From contig CDRNVI010000044.1 of the NCBI GenBank assembly GCA_977017575.1, positions 682,001 through 746,000 on the forward strand: a stretch of DNA of 64,000 nucleotides, read 5' to 3'. The first letter of the stretch is position 1; each line of letters begins with the position of its first letter. The position numbers and the translations under genes were made by a program. This document shows, piece by piece, positions 38,465 through 49,272 of the stretch. Under the pieces are notes generated by a model that saw only the letters and a program-made list of their open reading frames with translations, ran no database searches and was not told where the DNA came from. This DNA comes from Paramoeba atlantica (lineage: Eukaryota > Discosea).

Positions 38465-38788
38465 AATAGGCAAGAATAAATTCTAGTATGATAGTTTTGA
38501 AGCATAATGCGTAGTCACTGAGATGCGAATTGCGAAATCAATAGCGGTATGTGATGCCTCAATTACTGAAGAAAAAACTATTAAAAAATATTTAGAGCAC
38601 CATGCTATAATAAAAAGAGGTGCCACCAATCAGACGCACCGTTTATCCACTTTCTTCTGTGTGTCGCCACGTGACAAAGCGGCCAATGGGTAAACCAGTC
38701 ACAACCATTAGAAGCACCCATGAGATGGCACTCTTTCCCAAAAGGTTCCGACGGCTTATTTCCCTTAATTTCGCTTTACAGAAACGAG

Positions 38789-39736
38789 TTACGTGCACCA
38801 CCTACGAGTGATTATATTGTGTGTGCAACACATGTGTTGTACTTCGATATTATTAGAATCTCTCGCATGAACCTCAGACTTGGACCGAAACTTCTTGTAC
38901 TCCTCTTTGAAGGTTCGATTCGAGCATAAAAGATGTGTATAGTAGACGCATAATGCGCTTATCACAACCGCTACTGTACCTGATATCAGTCCAAGCCCTA
39001 TTAGCTTTAAGCCTTGGCAACGGGAAGGTATAACACCATGCACAACACGAAGAATCCTTTGCCGCATGCCAATATGTAGAATAGAGAGGAACATGACCCA
39101 GGAAAGCAGAGTGGTAGCCAGCACGAATGCATAGAAATAAAGTATTGTGCTACGCCCGATGCATGATCCAAGAAATCCACAATGGTGATCAAAATCATGA
39201 ATGCACACGTCACAAGTGGCACAATGACTTGAACGGGGTGGTCGTACTATATGGCATGTCGGGCAATACGTATGCGACACCTCCTCATTCTGATTTCGCA
39301 ACGAGGTATTCTCCAGTTCGATATTCTTTTTATCAATGGTGTCAGTAGTAAGATTCTCAACGTTGGGCGGTTCTACATGATTAGGGAGTAATGTCGCATT
39401 CGGAATTTCAATAACTATGGAGCTCCCATGAGCGTTTTCATGAGACGGTTCTGCACGAACGATCCCAGGATCGCATAGTACGAGCAGGTGGAGAGAAACA
39501 AAGACGATAGGTACAAGGCAACAAAGTACAGTAAAACAAACTTTAAGCCAGTAATCTAGTGCAATAAGTGGTGCAAGTTGAAGTACCCAGTATAGGGGTA
39601 AACCGTATAACAGCAGACATGCTGGAACGTAGTGTAAAATATCAGGAGCATATTGCACTTGAAAAGAAGAAAACATCCGAAACGTTATTACACGACGGGC
39701 ACCAACTTGGTGAATACCACAAACAGAATTGTTCAT
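38789..39736 (-). CDS. DHHC-type protein S-acyltransferase
   Basis: Palmitoyltransferase of internal membranes; 315 residues from the ATG at 39736. The cysteine-rich domain runs CPTCHIVRPPRSSHCATCDV, then the active site HDFDHHCGFLGSCIGRSTIL near 180. Two hydrophobic segments precede it (VPACLLLYGLPLYWVLQLAP and VCFTVLCCLVPIVFVSLHLL) and two follow (YFYAFVLATTLLSWVMFLSI and LIGLGLISGTVAVVISALC), the usual four-helix layout. An alternative start is at 39676 (MFSSFQVQY). The short C-terminus is basic. Substrates cannot be inferred. Confidence 0.92.
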   Translation of the reverse strand: MNNSVCGIHQVGARRVITFRMFSSFQVQYAPDILHYVPACLLLYGLPLYWVLQLAPLIALDYWLKVCFTVLCCLVPIVFVSLHLLVLCDPGIVRAEPSHENAHGSSIVIEIPNATLLPNHVEPPNVENLTTDTIDKKNIELENTSLRNQNEEVSHTYCPTCHIVRPPRSSHCATCDVCIHDFDHHCGFLGSCIGRSTILYFYAFVLATTLLSWVMFLSILHIGMRQRILRVVHGVIPSRCQGLKLIGLGLISGTVAVVISALCVYYTHLLCSNRTFKEEYKKFRSKSEVHARDSNNIEVQHMCCTHNIITRRWCT

Positions 39737-39908
39737 ATGCGCACGATTCCATTTGTGAAAGTTATAACACAAAATAAGACAAAAAACCTAGAGTTGTACA
39801 AGGCAACGACAAAATTGCATTGTGGAGAAAATTATTTTGTCGCATTGTTTCGTACATGTAGCGGGTTTTTTCATTAATCTGGTACAGATCATAAATGGCT
39901 TAAAAATA

Positions 39909-42122
39909 TTATCCAATCGAAAGCTTACGTATTGATTCATCGTAGAGATCGTCAATGTTCTCCTGAGATATGATCACGCATTGTGATATCCCTTCCCTCC
40001 GATTATTTTTGTGATTTTTTAGCAATTCATTACGTGTGCTTTGCACGATTGCTAGAGTAGATTCTAAAACCTCCCGCAATACGCGCTTCGAGGAAAATAA
40101 AGAATGATTGTACTTGGACCAACGATCAAAAGTGGATCGTATGGCTGAGTTGAATTTGCGAATCGCTTCATCTAAATCAGCATTTCCAATCTTGCTGCAC
40201 ACGAGTTCACTTGTATCATACCGCTCGAGAACATTAAGATAGTATTTTAGGTACGCATGTTTCGCCTGGAGGGTTGCTAATCTCACTACGACAGTCTTAA
40301 TATGAAGAACTGTCTTTTCGACTTGATCGCCAGAATCTGCTGCGTGCTGCTCCCAAAAGCCGAGAAGTTTGTCATAGGCCTGAAGTTCGAGAATCGACTT
40401 TTCTCCTTCATCTTGACTCTCGTTTTCCACAAAATTGTCTATAAATTTATAGACCTCTTCCCACAAGTATGTCAACGGTGTTGACAATGTACATTCTATG
40501 GACTCCTCCATCGTAAACGAAGAGCCTGGCCACAGAACGCTTGGAACGTTGGAGAATCGTTCATCATTCTCACTATCCGAACGTTCAGGTAAGGTTTTAT
40601 ATTCCTCCTTAAGAACACGGGAGTTGGCCGTTGGAGTACCCAAGAGACTTTGACACTCCTTGTTACCATGCTGCGTAAACTCCATCTGTTGGGATATGCC
40701 TACAAGTGGGGGATATTTTGAAATAATTGTCACGTGAGCTGTGAATTCGGCATAGCGTATAATACAGGTGAAAAACGACTCGAGTTTTGTATGGTGTGCA
40801 TTTTTTTTGGTTTTAACAGCCTCATCTGGAACAAAAACTCGAAAAAGAGACTGTAGTTGCATCAGAAAAGGTTGAAGTAACACGTATTTGAGCTGAACAA
40901 TAGTAGATTTTATGGATTTTCCTTTGAAATTTTCCGATACAAAGGTTTTGAAGAGACTCCTCTCAAGTAGTTCAACGAATAATCCTGCCATTAGTGAGCC
41001 CAAGAAATCAAAGAAAAATTTGCGAACGTAAGATTCGGCTTCACTTTTTAGTTTATCAAGGGATTTGTAATGTATTTCACATGCCTCTCCTAGAAGAGTT
41101 TGGTGATCGTTACGAAGCAAAAGCTTTTGGAGAAAAGTATTCTCTTCGAATATATCGGTGCCAATGTCCACGAGGCTTTCTATGATCTCCGTTACCCAAG
41201 TATAGGAATTTACGAAGTGACTTGAGACGGCGGTGTTTACGTTGAGAAGTCCGTTCCTGAGATTTAAAGAATCGAAAACCATAAGTCGTTGGTCTATGCT
41301 CAACCATTTGCTCTCCGAGTGTGATGAGCTGCGTAAAGGTTCTTTCAATTGAAGTAGCTTTTGCAGATGATAGCTCCCTCGTTTCAGATCCTTAAGAATG
41401 GAGTGGTTGCGAGATTCGAAGGTTTTTTGTATTCTTTCGTTGAATTCCTTCTGTTTCCGGCTTTTCATCTGATCCTCGAAGAAGGATAATGCGCTAGCTC
41501 TCCGTTGCGTACAATACAGCGCCAGAACATCGGAAAGCAATGCTTCTTTGTTTAGCTTTAAAAATTTCAGATGGTGAGAGAAATCGGTTAAAAATTGCTC
41601 TCGCATAAAGGTCAAATTATTGTGGAAACCAGCAAGGTGCTCGACTTCATGAAGCAACTCATTTTGAATAGTTGAGGCTACTCTATCACGTATCGCGCCA
41701 ATAGCAAAGGAAATATTCGGAAGTTTCGCTTCAAAAGTGCTACCCTTGCGGAGAAGCGATAGTGTAGTTTCAAATTCTATTAAAAGTCCTACAAATGTTT
41801 TCCTGTTGAGATCCTGTTTCAAAAGAATTCTCCCGATGTCATGAGCACGTCGTGATTCAAGAACCTCCTTAGAAAAACAATCTTTCAATTCTTTGCGGCT
41901 TTCTCGTTCACGAGATTTAATCCTCAATGCTTCCGACGTTGCTTTTACTTTTCCCAATGTATCTTCAGCCTTCCGCATTGTGTGACTTGCTTCAAGGGAA
42001 ATTTTATCCAGACTATGTTCTATAGCAACCAGAGCTTCTGACATTCTTTTGGTTTCTGGTAGTGTTTCCGTCAATCTTTGAATGAACAGCTGCTCGTGGT
42101 CGTTCATATTATCTTCAAACAT
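39909..42122 (-). CDS. COG6: Probable conserved oligomeric Golgi complex subunit 6
   Basis: 737 residues, helical throughout, no catalytic motif. The N-terminal coiled coil (LVAIEHSLDKISLEASHTM then KVKATSEALRIKSRERESRK) and a later RRASALSFFEDQM stretch line up with the COG6 pattern of a coiled coil then a ...RR...F..A.. helix. The rest is a helical-bundle rod, as in multisubunit tethering complexes. COG6 is my best reading; another COG, exocyst or GARP subunit is possible. By homology it would tether vesicles at the Golgi. The start MFEDNMNDHEQLF is the first ATG. Confidence 0.5.
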   Translation of the reverse strand: MFEDNMNDHEQLFIQRLTETLPETKRMSEALVAIEHSLDKISLEASHTMRKAEDTLGKVKATSEALRIKSRERESRKELKDCFSKEVLESRRAHDIGRILLKQDLNRKTFVGLLIEFETTLSLLRKGSTFEAKLPNISFAIGAIRDRVASTIQNELLHEVEHLAGFHNNLTFMREQFLTDFSHHLKFLKLNKEALLSDVLALYCTQRRASALSFFEDQMKSRKQKEFNERIQKTFESRNHSILKDLKRGSYHLQKLLQLKEPLRSSSHSESKWLSIDQRLMVFDSLNLRNGLLNVNTAVSSHFVNSYTWVTEIIESLVDIGTDIFEENTFLQKLLLRNDHQTLLGEACEIHYKSLDKLKSEAESYVRKFFFDFLGSLMAGLFVELLERSLFKTFVSENFKGKSIKSTIVQLKYVLLQPFLMQLQSLFRVFVPDEAVKTKKNAHHTKLESFFTCIIRYAEFTAHVTIISKYPPLVGISQQMEFTQHGNKECQSLLGTPTANSRVLKEEYKTLPERSDSENDERFSNVPSVLWPGSSFTMEESIECTLSTPLTYLWEEVYKFIDNFVENESQDEGEKSILELQAYDKLLGFWEQHAADSGDQVEKTVLHIKTVVVRLATLQAKHAYLKYYLNVLERYDTSELVCSKIGNADLDEAIRKFNSAIRSTFDRWSKYNHSLFSSKRVLREVLESTLAIVQSTRNELLKNHKNNRREGISQCVIISQENIDDLYDESIRKLSIG

Positions 42123-42737
42123 AATCTGAAATTAAGCGCTAAAACATTCTCATGCAGAAGACCTTTTTGTGCGTATTCCTCCGGATGGAAAATGAGAACA
42201 ATTCAGAATAGCAGAACAATTCAGAAAAGCTAAGCTAAGCTAAAAGTAGGAAAATCACATAATTTTTGATCTTTTACAATGTTTCAGCTATTTTACGCCC
42301 CCCCCGTAAACAGGTTGTACCGTTATGGGTGAAGAAAAAACAGGTTTAGGAAGCAAATGAAAGAAACAGAATCAATGAGGACATCAGTCAACTTATTCAA
42401 GTTCTCCCAAGTTTCTTCGCTCTGCATTCACGGTATGCGCCCCTCCTCAAGACTCCACCGATTTCGGACGTTTTGACTCTTAAACCGGAGATGAAGTTAT
42501 GAAAAGGATATGAAGAACTCACAAGAAAAAAGATCTGTGAAGGAGTGGAACTCCTCGGACTCTTACAGTAGGGGGTACAGTAGGAGGCACAGTATTTGGC
42601 CACTCCTTTCACATACCATGTATGTTGGTACAAGTAAGATGATTTACTGTAAAATTGTGCGCATATTTCACAAATGTAGCGGAATGTCTATTGTGATTTG
42701 AACTCATAATGAGGGGAAAACATTTTCCCTCTCACCT
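42123..42737. other. Intergenic spacer
   Basis: Contains GGGGGTACAGTA and GGAGGCACAGTA words near 42570-42595 and GCCCCCCCCGTAAACAGG near 42298. These resemble the ends of TA-type C-tract elements, but a matching pair could not be defined. No gene. Confidence 0.35.
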
Positions 42738-43631
42738 TTAAGGCGACATTGCGAGCCAATCCTGAAGATAGGGACATCGTATATTACCCGATGCGGTGAG
42801 GGGTGACACAACCCCCATATTGTGTGGGTGGCAGACGGGTAAGTGAGGACACGTACCACATGGTGTTTGAGTCAAGGGATCTACCGCACGTTTGCGCTTT
42901 CCTATTTTATACACTATATAATTCATGGAGTGTAAGGACCCTGATTCTGTTGCGTCGCGTACGGTCTCAAGAAAACCGTCCAGCTCAAGCGTGTAAAGAA
43001 TCGACTGTACATCTTCAACATTGAGTGATTCGCGTGATACGTTTTTGGACTGAAGATAGGCAAGAGCAATCCCTGCTGTTATAGTTTGCGCTTTTGAGCT
43101 TTTAACACTTTCCAAGCAAGAATAACGCAAAGCCTCAACATACGCGGTATCGAATTCCTTATTTGGTGTATACCACTTTCCTCCGGTGAGCTCCGGGGCA
43201 GGTTCTACGCCCGACGCCAGGTAAATAAGTTCTCTTTTATTCTCAATGCTTTTGACTTTCTTCACAGCTTTCAGCTCAACAAGAATACTTAACGCTTTGC
43301 GTGCATCCTTTCTCCCCATACTTCGTACATTGGAGTATATCCCCTGTTCCGTGATACCTCTGCTTCCTTCAAAGTCTATTGTACGCAGTATAGTGAGCTG
43401 ATTATCACTAAGCGGTGGTCCGCTGTTATACACTTTAGGAACTTTCAATATGTTGTCACCTTGTCGTTCAAATCGCATAAGCCGGTGACTGAAAAGGAGG
43501 GCGTGCAGCGCTTCTCGCCACTGCTTCGGCGACAAATGGTGACACGCCTCATCCTTCGCACGATTCTCGAGGACCCCATCCGGATGTCTTGTAACGATGT
43601 TGAGAAGACACACTTCGGGGTCGGAAGCCAT
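42738..43631 (-). CDS. POLR3F: RNA polymerase III subunit RPC6 (RPC34)
   Basis: 297 residues of a winged-helix pol III subunit that helps open promoters with TFIIIB. The tandem winged helices cover about 1-150 (MGRKDARKALSILVELKAVK; then KSIENKRELIYLASGVEPAP, the conserved RPC34 motif, and TGGKWYTPNKEFDTAYVE). The C-terminus carries the family's iron-sulfur cysteines: PCGTCPHLPVCHPHN and a final Cys in GNIRCPYLQDWL. The length equals that of family members. An AG after a mixed pyrimidine stretch lies about 43 nt before the ATG. In kinetoplastids pol III makes tRNA, 5S and U-snRNAs. Confidence 0.92.
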   Translation of the reverse strand: MASDPEVCLLNIVTRHPDGVLENRAKDEACHHLSPKQWREALHALLFSHRLMRFERQGDNILKVPKVYNSGPPLSDNQLTILRTIDFEGSRGITEQGIYSNVRSMGRKDARKALSILVELKAVKKVKSIENKRELIYLASGVEPAPELTGGKWYTPNKEFDTAYVEALRYSCLESVKSSKAQTITAGIALAYLQSKNVSRESLNVEDVQSILYTLELDGFLETVRDATESGSLHSMNYIVYKIGKRKRAVDPLTQTPCGTCPHLPVCHPHNMGVVSPLTASGNIRCPYLQDWLAMSP

Positions 43632-43936
43632 AAAGTTGTCAAGAATGAGAGATAGAATACATAAGAAATAAATCTAAGTGTGTGATCAATTATCAATAGT
43701 TCAATTATCAATAGTTCAATTATCAGTAGAGATAATTCATGAGGAACCAATGACTCTATCATTCGCATACATATTTTTTGGAAATGAAAGTAACTGAATA
43801 TGAGCGCAACAAGTATACGCTGACATGAAGCAAAAATGAATATTTCGTGATAACGATATGCCCATTGATACGAGCATTGAACTGACGAATTAGCACTCAA
43901 ATCAGGCCTTCCACGAATATGAACACAGAGAGTGCT

Positions 43937-46900
43937 TTACTTTGGGCTCTTTGTGTCGCTTTTCACTGATGCGCGTATTTGTTTGAGCAATTGCTGCGAC
44001 TCAGCTCGGTTTTGCAGTATGAGTGATAGGAACGAGCGCTTGCTTTCCTTGGCCTTGGGGTTCTCAATCAAAGCAAGGGGAGTATCGAACTCAATTACCT
44101 GTCCCGCGTCAAGCACCATGATGCGATCCGCGTCCACCACAGTGTGTATGCGGTGTGCAATCAGCAGCACTGTACGTCCGGAAAATGCAGTGCGAATCAT
44201 TTCTTGAATCAGTCGATCCGTCTGGGGGTCGACGGATGCCGTGGCCTCATCCAGAACAAGAATCTTACTGTCCCGCAGCAGTGCCCGAGCAAGACAGAGT
44301 AGTTGTTTCTGACCAACGCTAAAGTTTGATCCCTCCTCTTCTACCCCGTGTTCCAAATCAAATTGGGTCAAGGAAGCGCGTGCAAGAGCGTGTTTCAGGT
44401 CCTCATCCTGGTGTTTGTCAAATGGATCCAAGTTGGACCGAATTGTGCCACCGAACAAAATCGGATCCTGAGGAATGATAGCCAGCGAAGAACGCAATCG
44501 CTCTAAATTCAGAGTTGAAATATCCACGTCATCAATCAGGATGCACCCAGAGCTAAGCTCAACCATGCGATAAAGAGCTAAAAAGAGAGAACTTTTTCCA
44601 GATCCCGTTCTACCTACTACACCAATCTTTTCTCCTGGGTGTATTGTGAGGGAAACATCCGTGAGAACGAGTGGTAATTCGGAGCGATATCGCATGGATA
44701 CGTTCTGAAATACGATCCCTCCAACAGTTGGCCAGTTGGTAGCGGGTTGGCATCCGGATCCAAACATATTTTCCGTGGGGAGACCAATATACTCCAAAAC
44801 CCGTTCCACAGCTGTGAACGATTTCTCAGCTTCTGAGGAAACGAAAATAATGATGCTCATGTTTGCAGTCATTCGAAACGCGTACGTTAATGCGAAGCCC
44901 ACAAGTTCTGCTCCAAGCGCATTTCGCGCATTAACAGTAAATAATGACACTGCAAGAATGACTAAGACACCAAGTGCCTCCAGTCGCATGTTTAGCCACC
45001 GATTTGCACACATAGAAGCAAGTACAAACTTTTGATTGTGATCCATCAGGCGTGAGAACTTGTTCTTAATGAAAGCCTCCTTGCGATGAGCGCGAATAAG
45101 GCTTACTCCTCGAAGAGTTTCACTGAAAAACGAATACACGGGAGAACGAGACGTGCTTTCTAAGCGCTTGAGTTCTCGAACAGTAGACCTGAAAAAGGAT
45201 TGTACCCAATAAAATACTAGAAGAATTGGTAGCGCCACGGCAAGGAAAAGAGGAACGGCAAAGACTATTGCCCCCACGGTCCCGATTAACATAAAAATAC
45301 ATCGCAGTGTGATATTAAATTGCCAAGTAATACTTGTGTCAATACCTGCTTGGTCCTTTGTCACCCGATTTAGAATTCTTCCAGAAGGCTGAGTGTCAAA
45401 GAATGAAATTGGAAAGCGCACTATGCTTCGCAGCATGCTTTCGTGTAATCTTCGAGCGGCAGTAATACCTATTCGTGAGAGATACAATGCTTTCGTTAAG
45501 TCTATCAATCCTTCTGCAAATCCAAAGAGGGCGTAACCTAAGACCCACCAGTGCAAAATCAAGTTGTATTTAAGTCCAGCCCACATCGCCAACCACCATG
45601 AACTTAAGACGCTTAGAGCTTGACTTAAAGTGAAAAGAACGAGTATGAATATTAATACCCATAGACCTCCAGCAGCTTTAAAGTATGCACGTAGATGAGA
45701 CCATGTAATTGTCGTTCCTGCACGACGGTGTTCCTCATGACTGGTTCCTTTCACTTCTTTGGAGAAAGTTGAAGCGAGTGACATTTCACAGCCTTTATTA
45801 CACTGTTTTTGAGAGGCATCACCAAGGACATTTTCATCGTTTTCGTTATTAGTCATATTTTGATCTCGTACGTCTTCGTGCTCCTTTACAAAGGCAGCGA
45901 AATCATCATTCTGCGCCTTCAGTGCAGCGTATTTACCTTGGCAAAGAATACCTCCATTTTTCATAAATATTACCCAATCAGCACGGTCAGCGCAGTAAAC
46001 ATGGTTTGTTACCATTATCCTAGTCCGATCGCTGATAGCGCCTAATATACAGTCCTGGAAAAGCTGTTTCCCAACTTTTGCGTCCAACGCGGATAGTGGA
46101 TCGTCCAAGAGAACTATGTCGCTCTCAGCATATGCAGCACGAGCGACGCAAATACGCTGCTTTTGCCCACCACTAAGGTTGATGCCTCTTTCTCCAATCA
46201 TCTGCCCCATGCCATCACCCCACTCGCTAACTTCTGAGGCTAGCTGGGACGTGCAGATAGCACACTTCAACTTCTCAATGTCTCTGGGCGAACCAAATAA
46301 AATATTCTCCTCAACTGTACCGTTAATTATAAAAGACTGCTGGGGAACGTACGCAATATTGCCATTCACTGACACACTTCCACACTTCACTGAAATTTCT
46401 CCCAGAATACAATTTAGCAACGAAGACTTTCCGCAACCTGTCTTTCCAAGAATACAAACAAGGTTTCCGGGCTTGGCATCGAAATTGAGATTCCTCATTT
46501 GAAAACCTTTTCCTTTTTCATCAGAGGATTGGAGTTCGACATCAACATTTTTTACAGTGACTGTTCCAACTGGGGCATCCGAAACTTTTACTCGAACTAC
46601 TTCTTCTGCAGTAAGGTATCGGCCAAGACGTTGCAAAGCTATCCGAGCTTCAAGAACGTTGTTGATCGCTCCAGGTAACATCATCATTGGGAATCGGATC
46701 AGATTAAGCAAACTCAATGCTGTAAATGCTTCATTAGCTGTGAGTGGTGCATAACAGGATCGCACAGCAAAAACGACCACTGCCAAAATAATGGGATTGA
46801 GATTAAACAACACAATGTTCAGGCTAGATAAATTTGCCAGGCGCAGGAGCTGTTTTAATTCACGCTTTCGAATTTCGAAGACGCGCTTCAAGCTACTCTC

Positions 46901-48379
46901 TTCCCACGTAAAGAATTTAACAACACGAATACCACCAATAATTTCAGTCATTGATTTAATGCGGCGATCGCTTAATCTGAGAGCATTCTTCCTGCACTTC
47001 GCAACGCTGCGACTTACGAACCCTTGAAAAGGAAAAATAACTATCAAAGAAGCGAAACCAACGAGTGAAGCGTATCCAAGCAACTGATATAGAAAGTACA
47101 GGGCAATGCCAATGCGTAACGGGGCTGACCATAAATAATTTAGATGGTGGTAGACAAATTCCAGCATTTCTGCGTCTACAGTAATGTGATTCATCAAGGC
47201 TCCTGTGCCAATCTCGTCCCGTGCGTCCGGATGTATCACAAGAGCTTTGCGTTGCACTGCATCCGACAGAGATGTTCTTGACTTCAACCCGATGCGATAT
47301 ACTGTGTAAAAATAAGAGTTCTCAAAAGTGGGTAATAAAAAGCTTGTAAAAACCATAAGAATGGTAAGGAAGTATCCAGAGCAATTAGAGGACGAGGCGT
47401 CCGCGTTCTGTATCCATATCAATAACTGGTTAAGGAGTAGCGGTGGTGCAAAGCTACATGCGTCGTACAATGCTTTCCAGGCAAATCCGCATAATATTTC
47501 CCCCCAAAAACATTTCCACAATGTTCCAGTTACACTGGCATGCGTTTTGCGTTTGAGGTGCTCTATCTCCCATAGCGTTTGAAATCGGTCCCGAACTTGT
47601 GTGGTGAACATTCCATCCTGCAACTCATAGACATCACATGGTTGCAACTGACGTCGCCTTCCTACACGTAGCAATGGCTCATACCACATGTACCACATCT
47701 TCGATACCCAGGAGGAATCATCATAGGGATTATCAGGACCTTGTTCTGGTCCACTAACTGCTTCGCGTATCTGGATTACCCCAGATGCCACTTTAGACCA
47801 GTACCCGACGGCTGTGCCCAGTAAGAAAACGACACTAACCGCGGAGCACGAACTTCCAGCTAGTCCCCAATATCCGTGCATCGCTCCCAAACTTGTGGTA
47901 AACCACGAATGGAGCGACAGTATCAGTCGCAAGAGAAGCGGAACCGAGGTCAACAATACGATAAGTCGTAGGTCAAGTGTGAGATGAAATCGTCCAGCGC
48001 GGAATTGGTGCAAGAATATCATGCACCAGTACATCCAAAAGAGCATTAACACGGAATATGATACCAATTTGTAAGCCGCACGGTCAAATATAAGGCTTAG
48101 AGAGACTAGAGTCCCGGAATAAAACAACATGACTATGCCTGCAACAAGAAATGTACCCACGAAAAACGAAGCTCTTCGACTCTTTTTATGCGGAATACGA
48201 CGTTGGGTTGAATAGGCAATCAGTAGTAACCATGCAGCAAGATGACATGACATGAGAAATACTCCATCAAAGGAACAACGTGTCATCCCCAAACAGCTGA
48301 CCCATTTCTCGTCACCTTCAAAAGAAGCGCAATATTGATGTACCCAGGAAGGATCGTGCAACGGACACCAATCTCTCAT
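43937..48379 (-). CDS. ABC transporter, ABCC (MRP) subfamily
   Basis: A full-length 1480-residue exporter with a five-helix N-terminal TMD0 (about 30-200), then two TMD-NBD halves. NBD1 has Walker A GKTGCGKSSLL near 646, signature LSGGQKQR near 735 and Walker B IVLLDDPLSALD, where the catalytic Glu is Asp as in other ABCC proteins. NBD2 has Walker A GRTGSGKSSLF near 1255, signature FSVGQKQ near 1351 and Walker B ILVLDEATASVD with the Glu intact. A charged linker with NENDENV lies near 850. Related kinetoplastid pumps move thiol conjugates, metals or drugs across plasma or vacuolar membranes; the substrate is unknown here. The whole gene is one exon. It is the largest gene in the window. Confidence 0.94.
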   Translation of the reverse strand: MRDWCPLHDPSWVHQYCASFEGDEKWVSCLGMTRCSFDGVFLMSCHLAAWLLLIAYSTQRRIPHKKSRRASFFVGTFLVAGIVMLFYSGTLVSLSLIFDRAAYKLVSYSVLMLFWMYWCMIFLHQFRAGRFHLTLDLRLIVLLTSVPLLLRLILSLHSWFTTSLGAMHGYWGLAGSSCSAVSVVFLLGTAVGYWSKVASGVIQIREAVSGPEQGPDNPYDDSSWVSKMWYMWYEPLLRVGRRRQLQPCDVYELQDGMFTTQVRDRFQTLWEIEHLKRKTHASVTGTLWKCFWGEILCGFAWKALYDACSFAPPLLLNQLLIWIQNADASSSNCSGYFLTILMVFTSFLLPTFENSYFYTVYRIGLKSRTSLSDAVQRKALVIHPDARDEIGTGALMNHITVDAEMLEFVYHHLNYLWSAPLRIGIALYFLYQLLGYASLVGFASLIVIFPFQGFVSRSVAKCRKNALRLSDRRIKSMTEIIGGIRVVKFFTWEESSLKRVFEIRKRELKQLLRLANLSSLNIVLFNLNPIILAVVVFAVRSCYAPLTANEAFTALSLLNLIRFPMMMLPGAINNVLEARIALQRLGRYLTAEEVVRVKVSDAPVGTVTVKNVDVELQSSDEKGKGFQMRNLNFDAKPGNLVCILGKTGCGKSSLLNCILGEISVKCGSVSVNGNIAYVPQQSFIINGTVEENILFGSPRDIEKLKCAICTSQLASEVSEWGDGMGQMIGERGINLSGGQKQRICVARAAYAESDIVLLDDPLSALDAKVGKQLFQDCILGAISDRTRIMVTNHVYCADRADWVIFMKNGGILCQGKYAALKAQNDDFAAFVKEHEDVRDQNMTNNENDENVLGDASQKQCNKGCEMSLASTFSKEVKGTSHEEHRRAGTTITWSHLRAYFKAAGGLWVLIFILVLFTLSQALSVLSSWWLAMWAGLKYNLILHWWVLGYALFGFAEGLIDLTKALYLSRIGITAARRLHESMLRSIVRFPISFFDTQPSGRILNRVTKDQAGIDTSITWQFNITLRCIFMLIGTVGAIVFAVPLFLAVALPILLVFYWVQSFFRSTVRELKRLESTSRSPVYSFFSETLRGVSLIRAHRKEAFIKNKFSRLMDHNQKFVLASMCANRWLNMRLEALGVLVILAVSLFTVNARNALGAELVGFALTYAFRMTANMSIIIFVSSEAEKSFTAVERVLEYIGLPTENMFGSGCQPATNWPTVGGIVFQNVSMRYRSELPLVLTDVSLTIHPGEKIGVVGRTGSGKSSLFLALYRMVELSSGCILIDDVDISTLNLERLRSSLAIIPQDPILFGGTIRSNLDPFDKHQDEDLKHALARASLTQFDLEHGVEEEGSNFSVGQKQLLCLARALLRDSKILVLDEATASVDPQTDRLIQEMIRTAFSGRTVLLIAHRIHTVVDADRIMVLDAGQVIEFDTPLALIENPKAKESKRSFLSLILQNRAESQQLLKQIRASVKSDTKSPK

Positions 48380-48663
48380 GGTGCGCAGATGTCAAATAAG
48401 AGTTAAAAATACTGCAGAGCTTACTTTTCCTTTACTCAGTAAAGTAGTTTACTTTCCTAAATCCCTTAGTTTTAGGCCTCAGACTTAGTCTCAGGCTAAA
48501 TCCTAATCATTCGATCAAAAAATTAATGACTGCTATCAAGTTAGAAAAATTACCGGTGAAACGGTTATTAAGGATAAAAGTAATTAAGGCAGAACGGATT
48601 TAAAAGTTAATTATTGCCTTAATTAAAGTTGCCTTAATTAAAGTGGCGGTGATAAAAGCCCAA

Positions 48664-48785
48664 AACAGGTCTTATTTAAATATTGTCGTTTATAGAATAA
48701 ATATCACATTTCTGCTAAAAGTGCTCAATTTTTGATCATTTTTCATCTTTTTCGAACTTTTCTAGACGAGCTTCGCCTGTTTCAC
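48664..48785 (-). repeat. Dispersed repeat R3, copy 2 (inverted)
   Basis: The reverse complement begins AACAGGCGAAGCTCGTCT and runs through GATATTTAT and GACAATATTTAAATAAGA to GGGCTTTTA, matching 6423..6560. It lies in the spacer upstream of the ABC transporter. The rest of 48380-48990 shows repeated CCTTAATTAAAG words (48600-48645) and no gene. Confidence 0.65.
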
Positions 48786-48990
48786 CTTCCTTTACGGTCT
48801 TCAACCAGTTCAACGTGTGAGAGAAAAGCTAAAACAATCATTGAAAGGAGATGCCTGAGACGGAATCATGAAATTAATTTTTCCCAACTTTTCCCCCAAA
48901 ATGACAAAAAATTAATTAAAAGAAACTGATGAAAAAAGAAAAGATTTTTGTTTGTTGTTATCCCCCTAGACCCCAAACTTCTCCCAGCTA

Positions 48991-49035
48991 TCGTACCCCG
49001 CGGCGGTACAGGACTGGTACCGCCGCGGGGTACGA
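48991..49035. repeat. Perfect 19-bp palindrome with LINE-end sequence
   Basis: TCGTACCCCGCGGCGGTAC and its exact reverse complement flank a 7-bp spacer. The GC-rich arm GTACCGCCGCGGGGTACG also occurs at about 63022-63039, in the last part of the LINE 3' fragment. It stands out in AT-rich spacer and could be an inverted pair of LINE tails. Confidence 0.85.
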
Positions 49036-49272
49036 TCTGGGCATTTCCCTTCTGAAAAGAAAGACAAGGACCTTTGGAACAAACCGATACTTCCATACAA
49101 CACCCCCAGAGAGCAAAAATAAGGGAGGCGCCTTTTTGGGGCGCACGGATTTATAATATTCTGACTTGCATCACGAAACCCTTCTCACCACAAAATAAAT
49201 TCATGGTACATGTGAACTAGAATTTTTGGGAATTCGCATTTGAAAAATACGCCTATAGGATAGTAAAAACAC

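Noticed and set aside
43632-43900. Minus-strand frame with LLIIELLIIE repeats upstream of RPC6
   Set aside because: It arises from three tandem CAATTATCAATAGTT units and overlaps RPC6 in another frame; no protein-like pattern.
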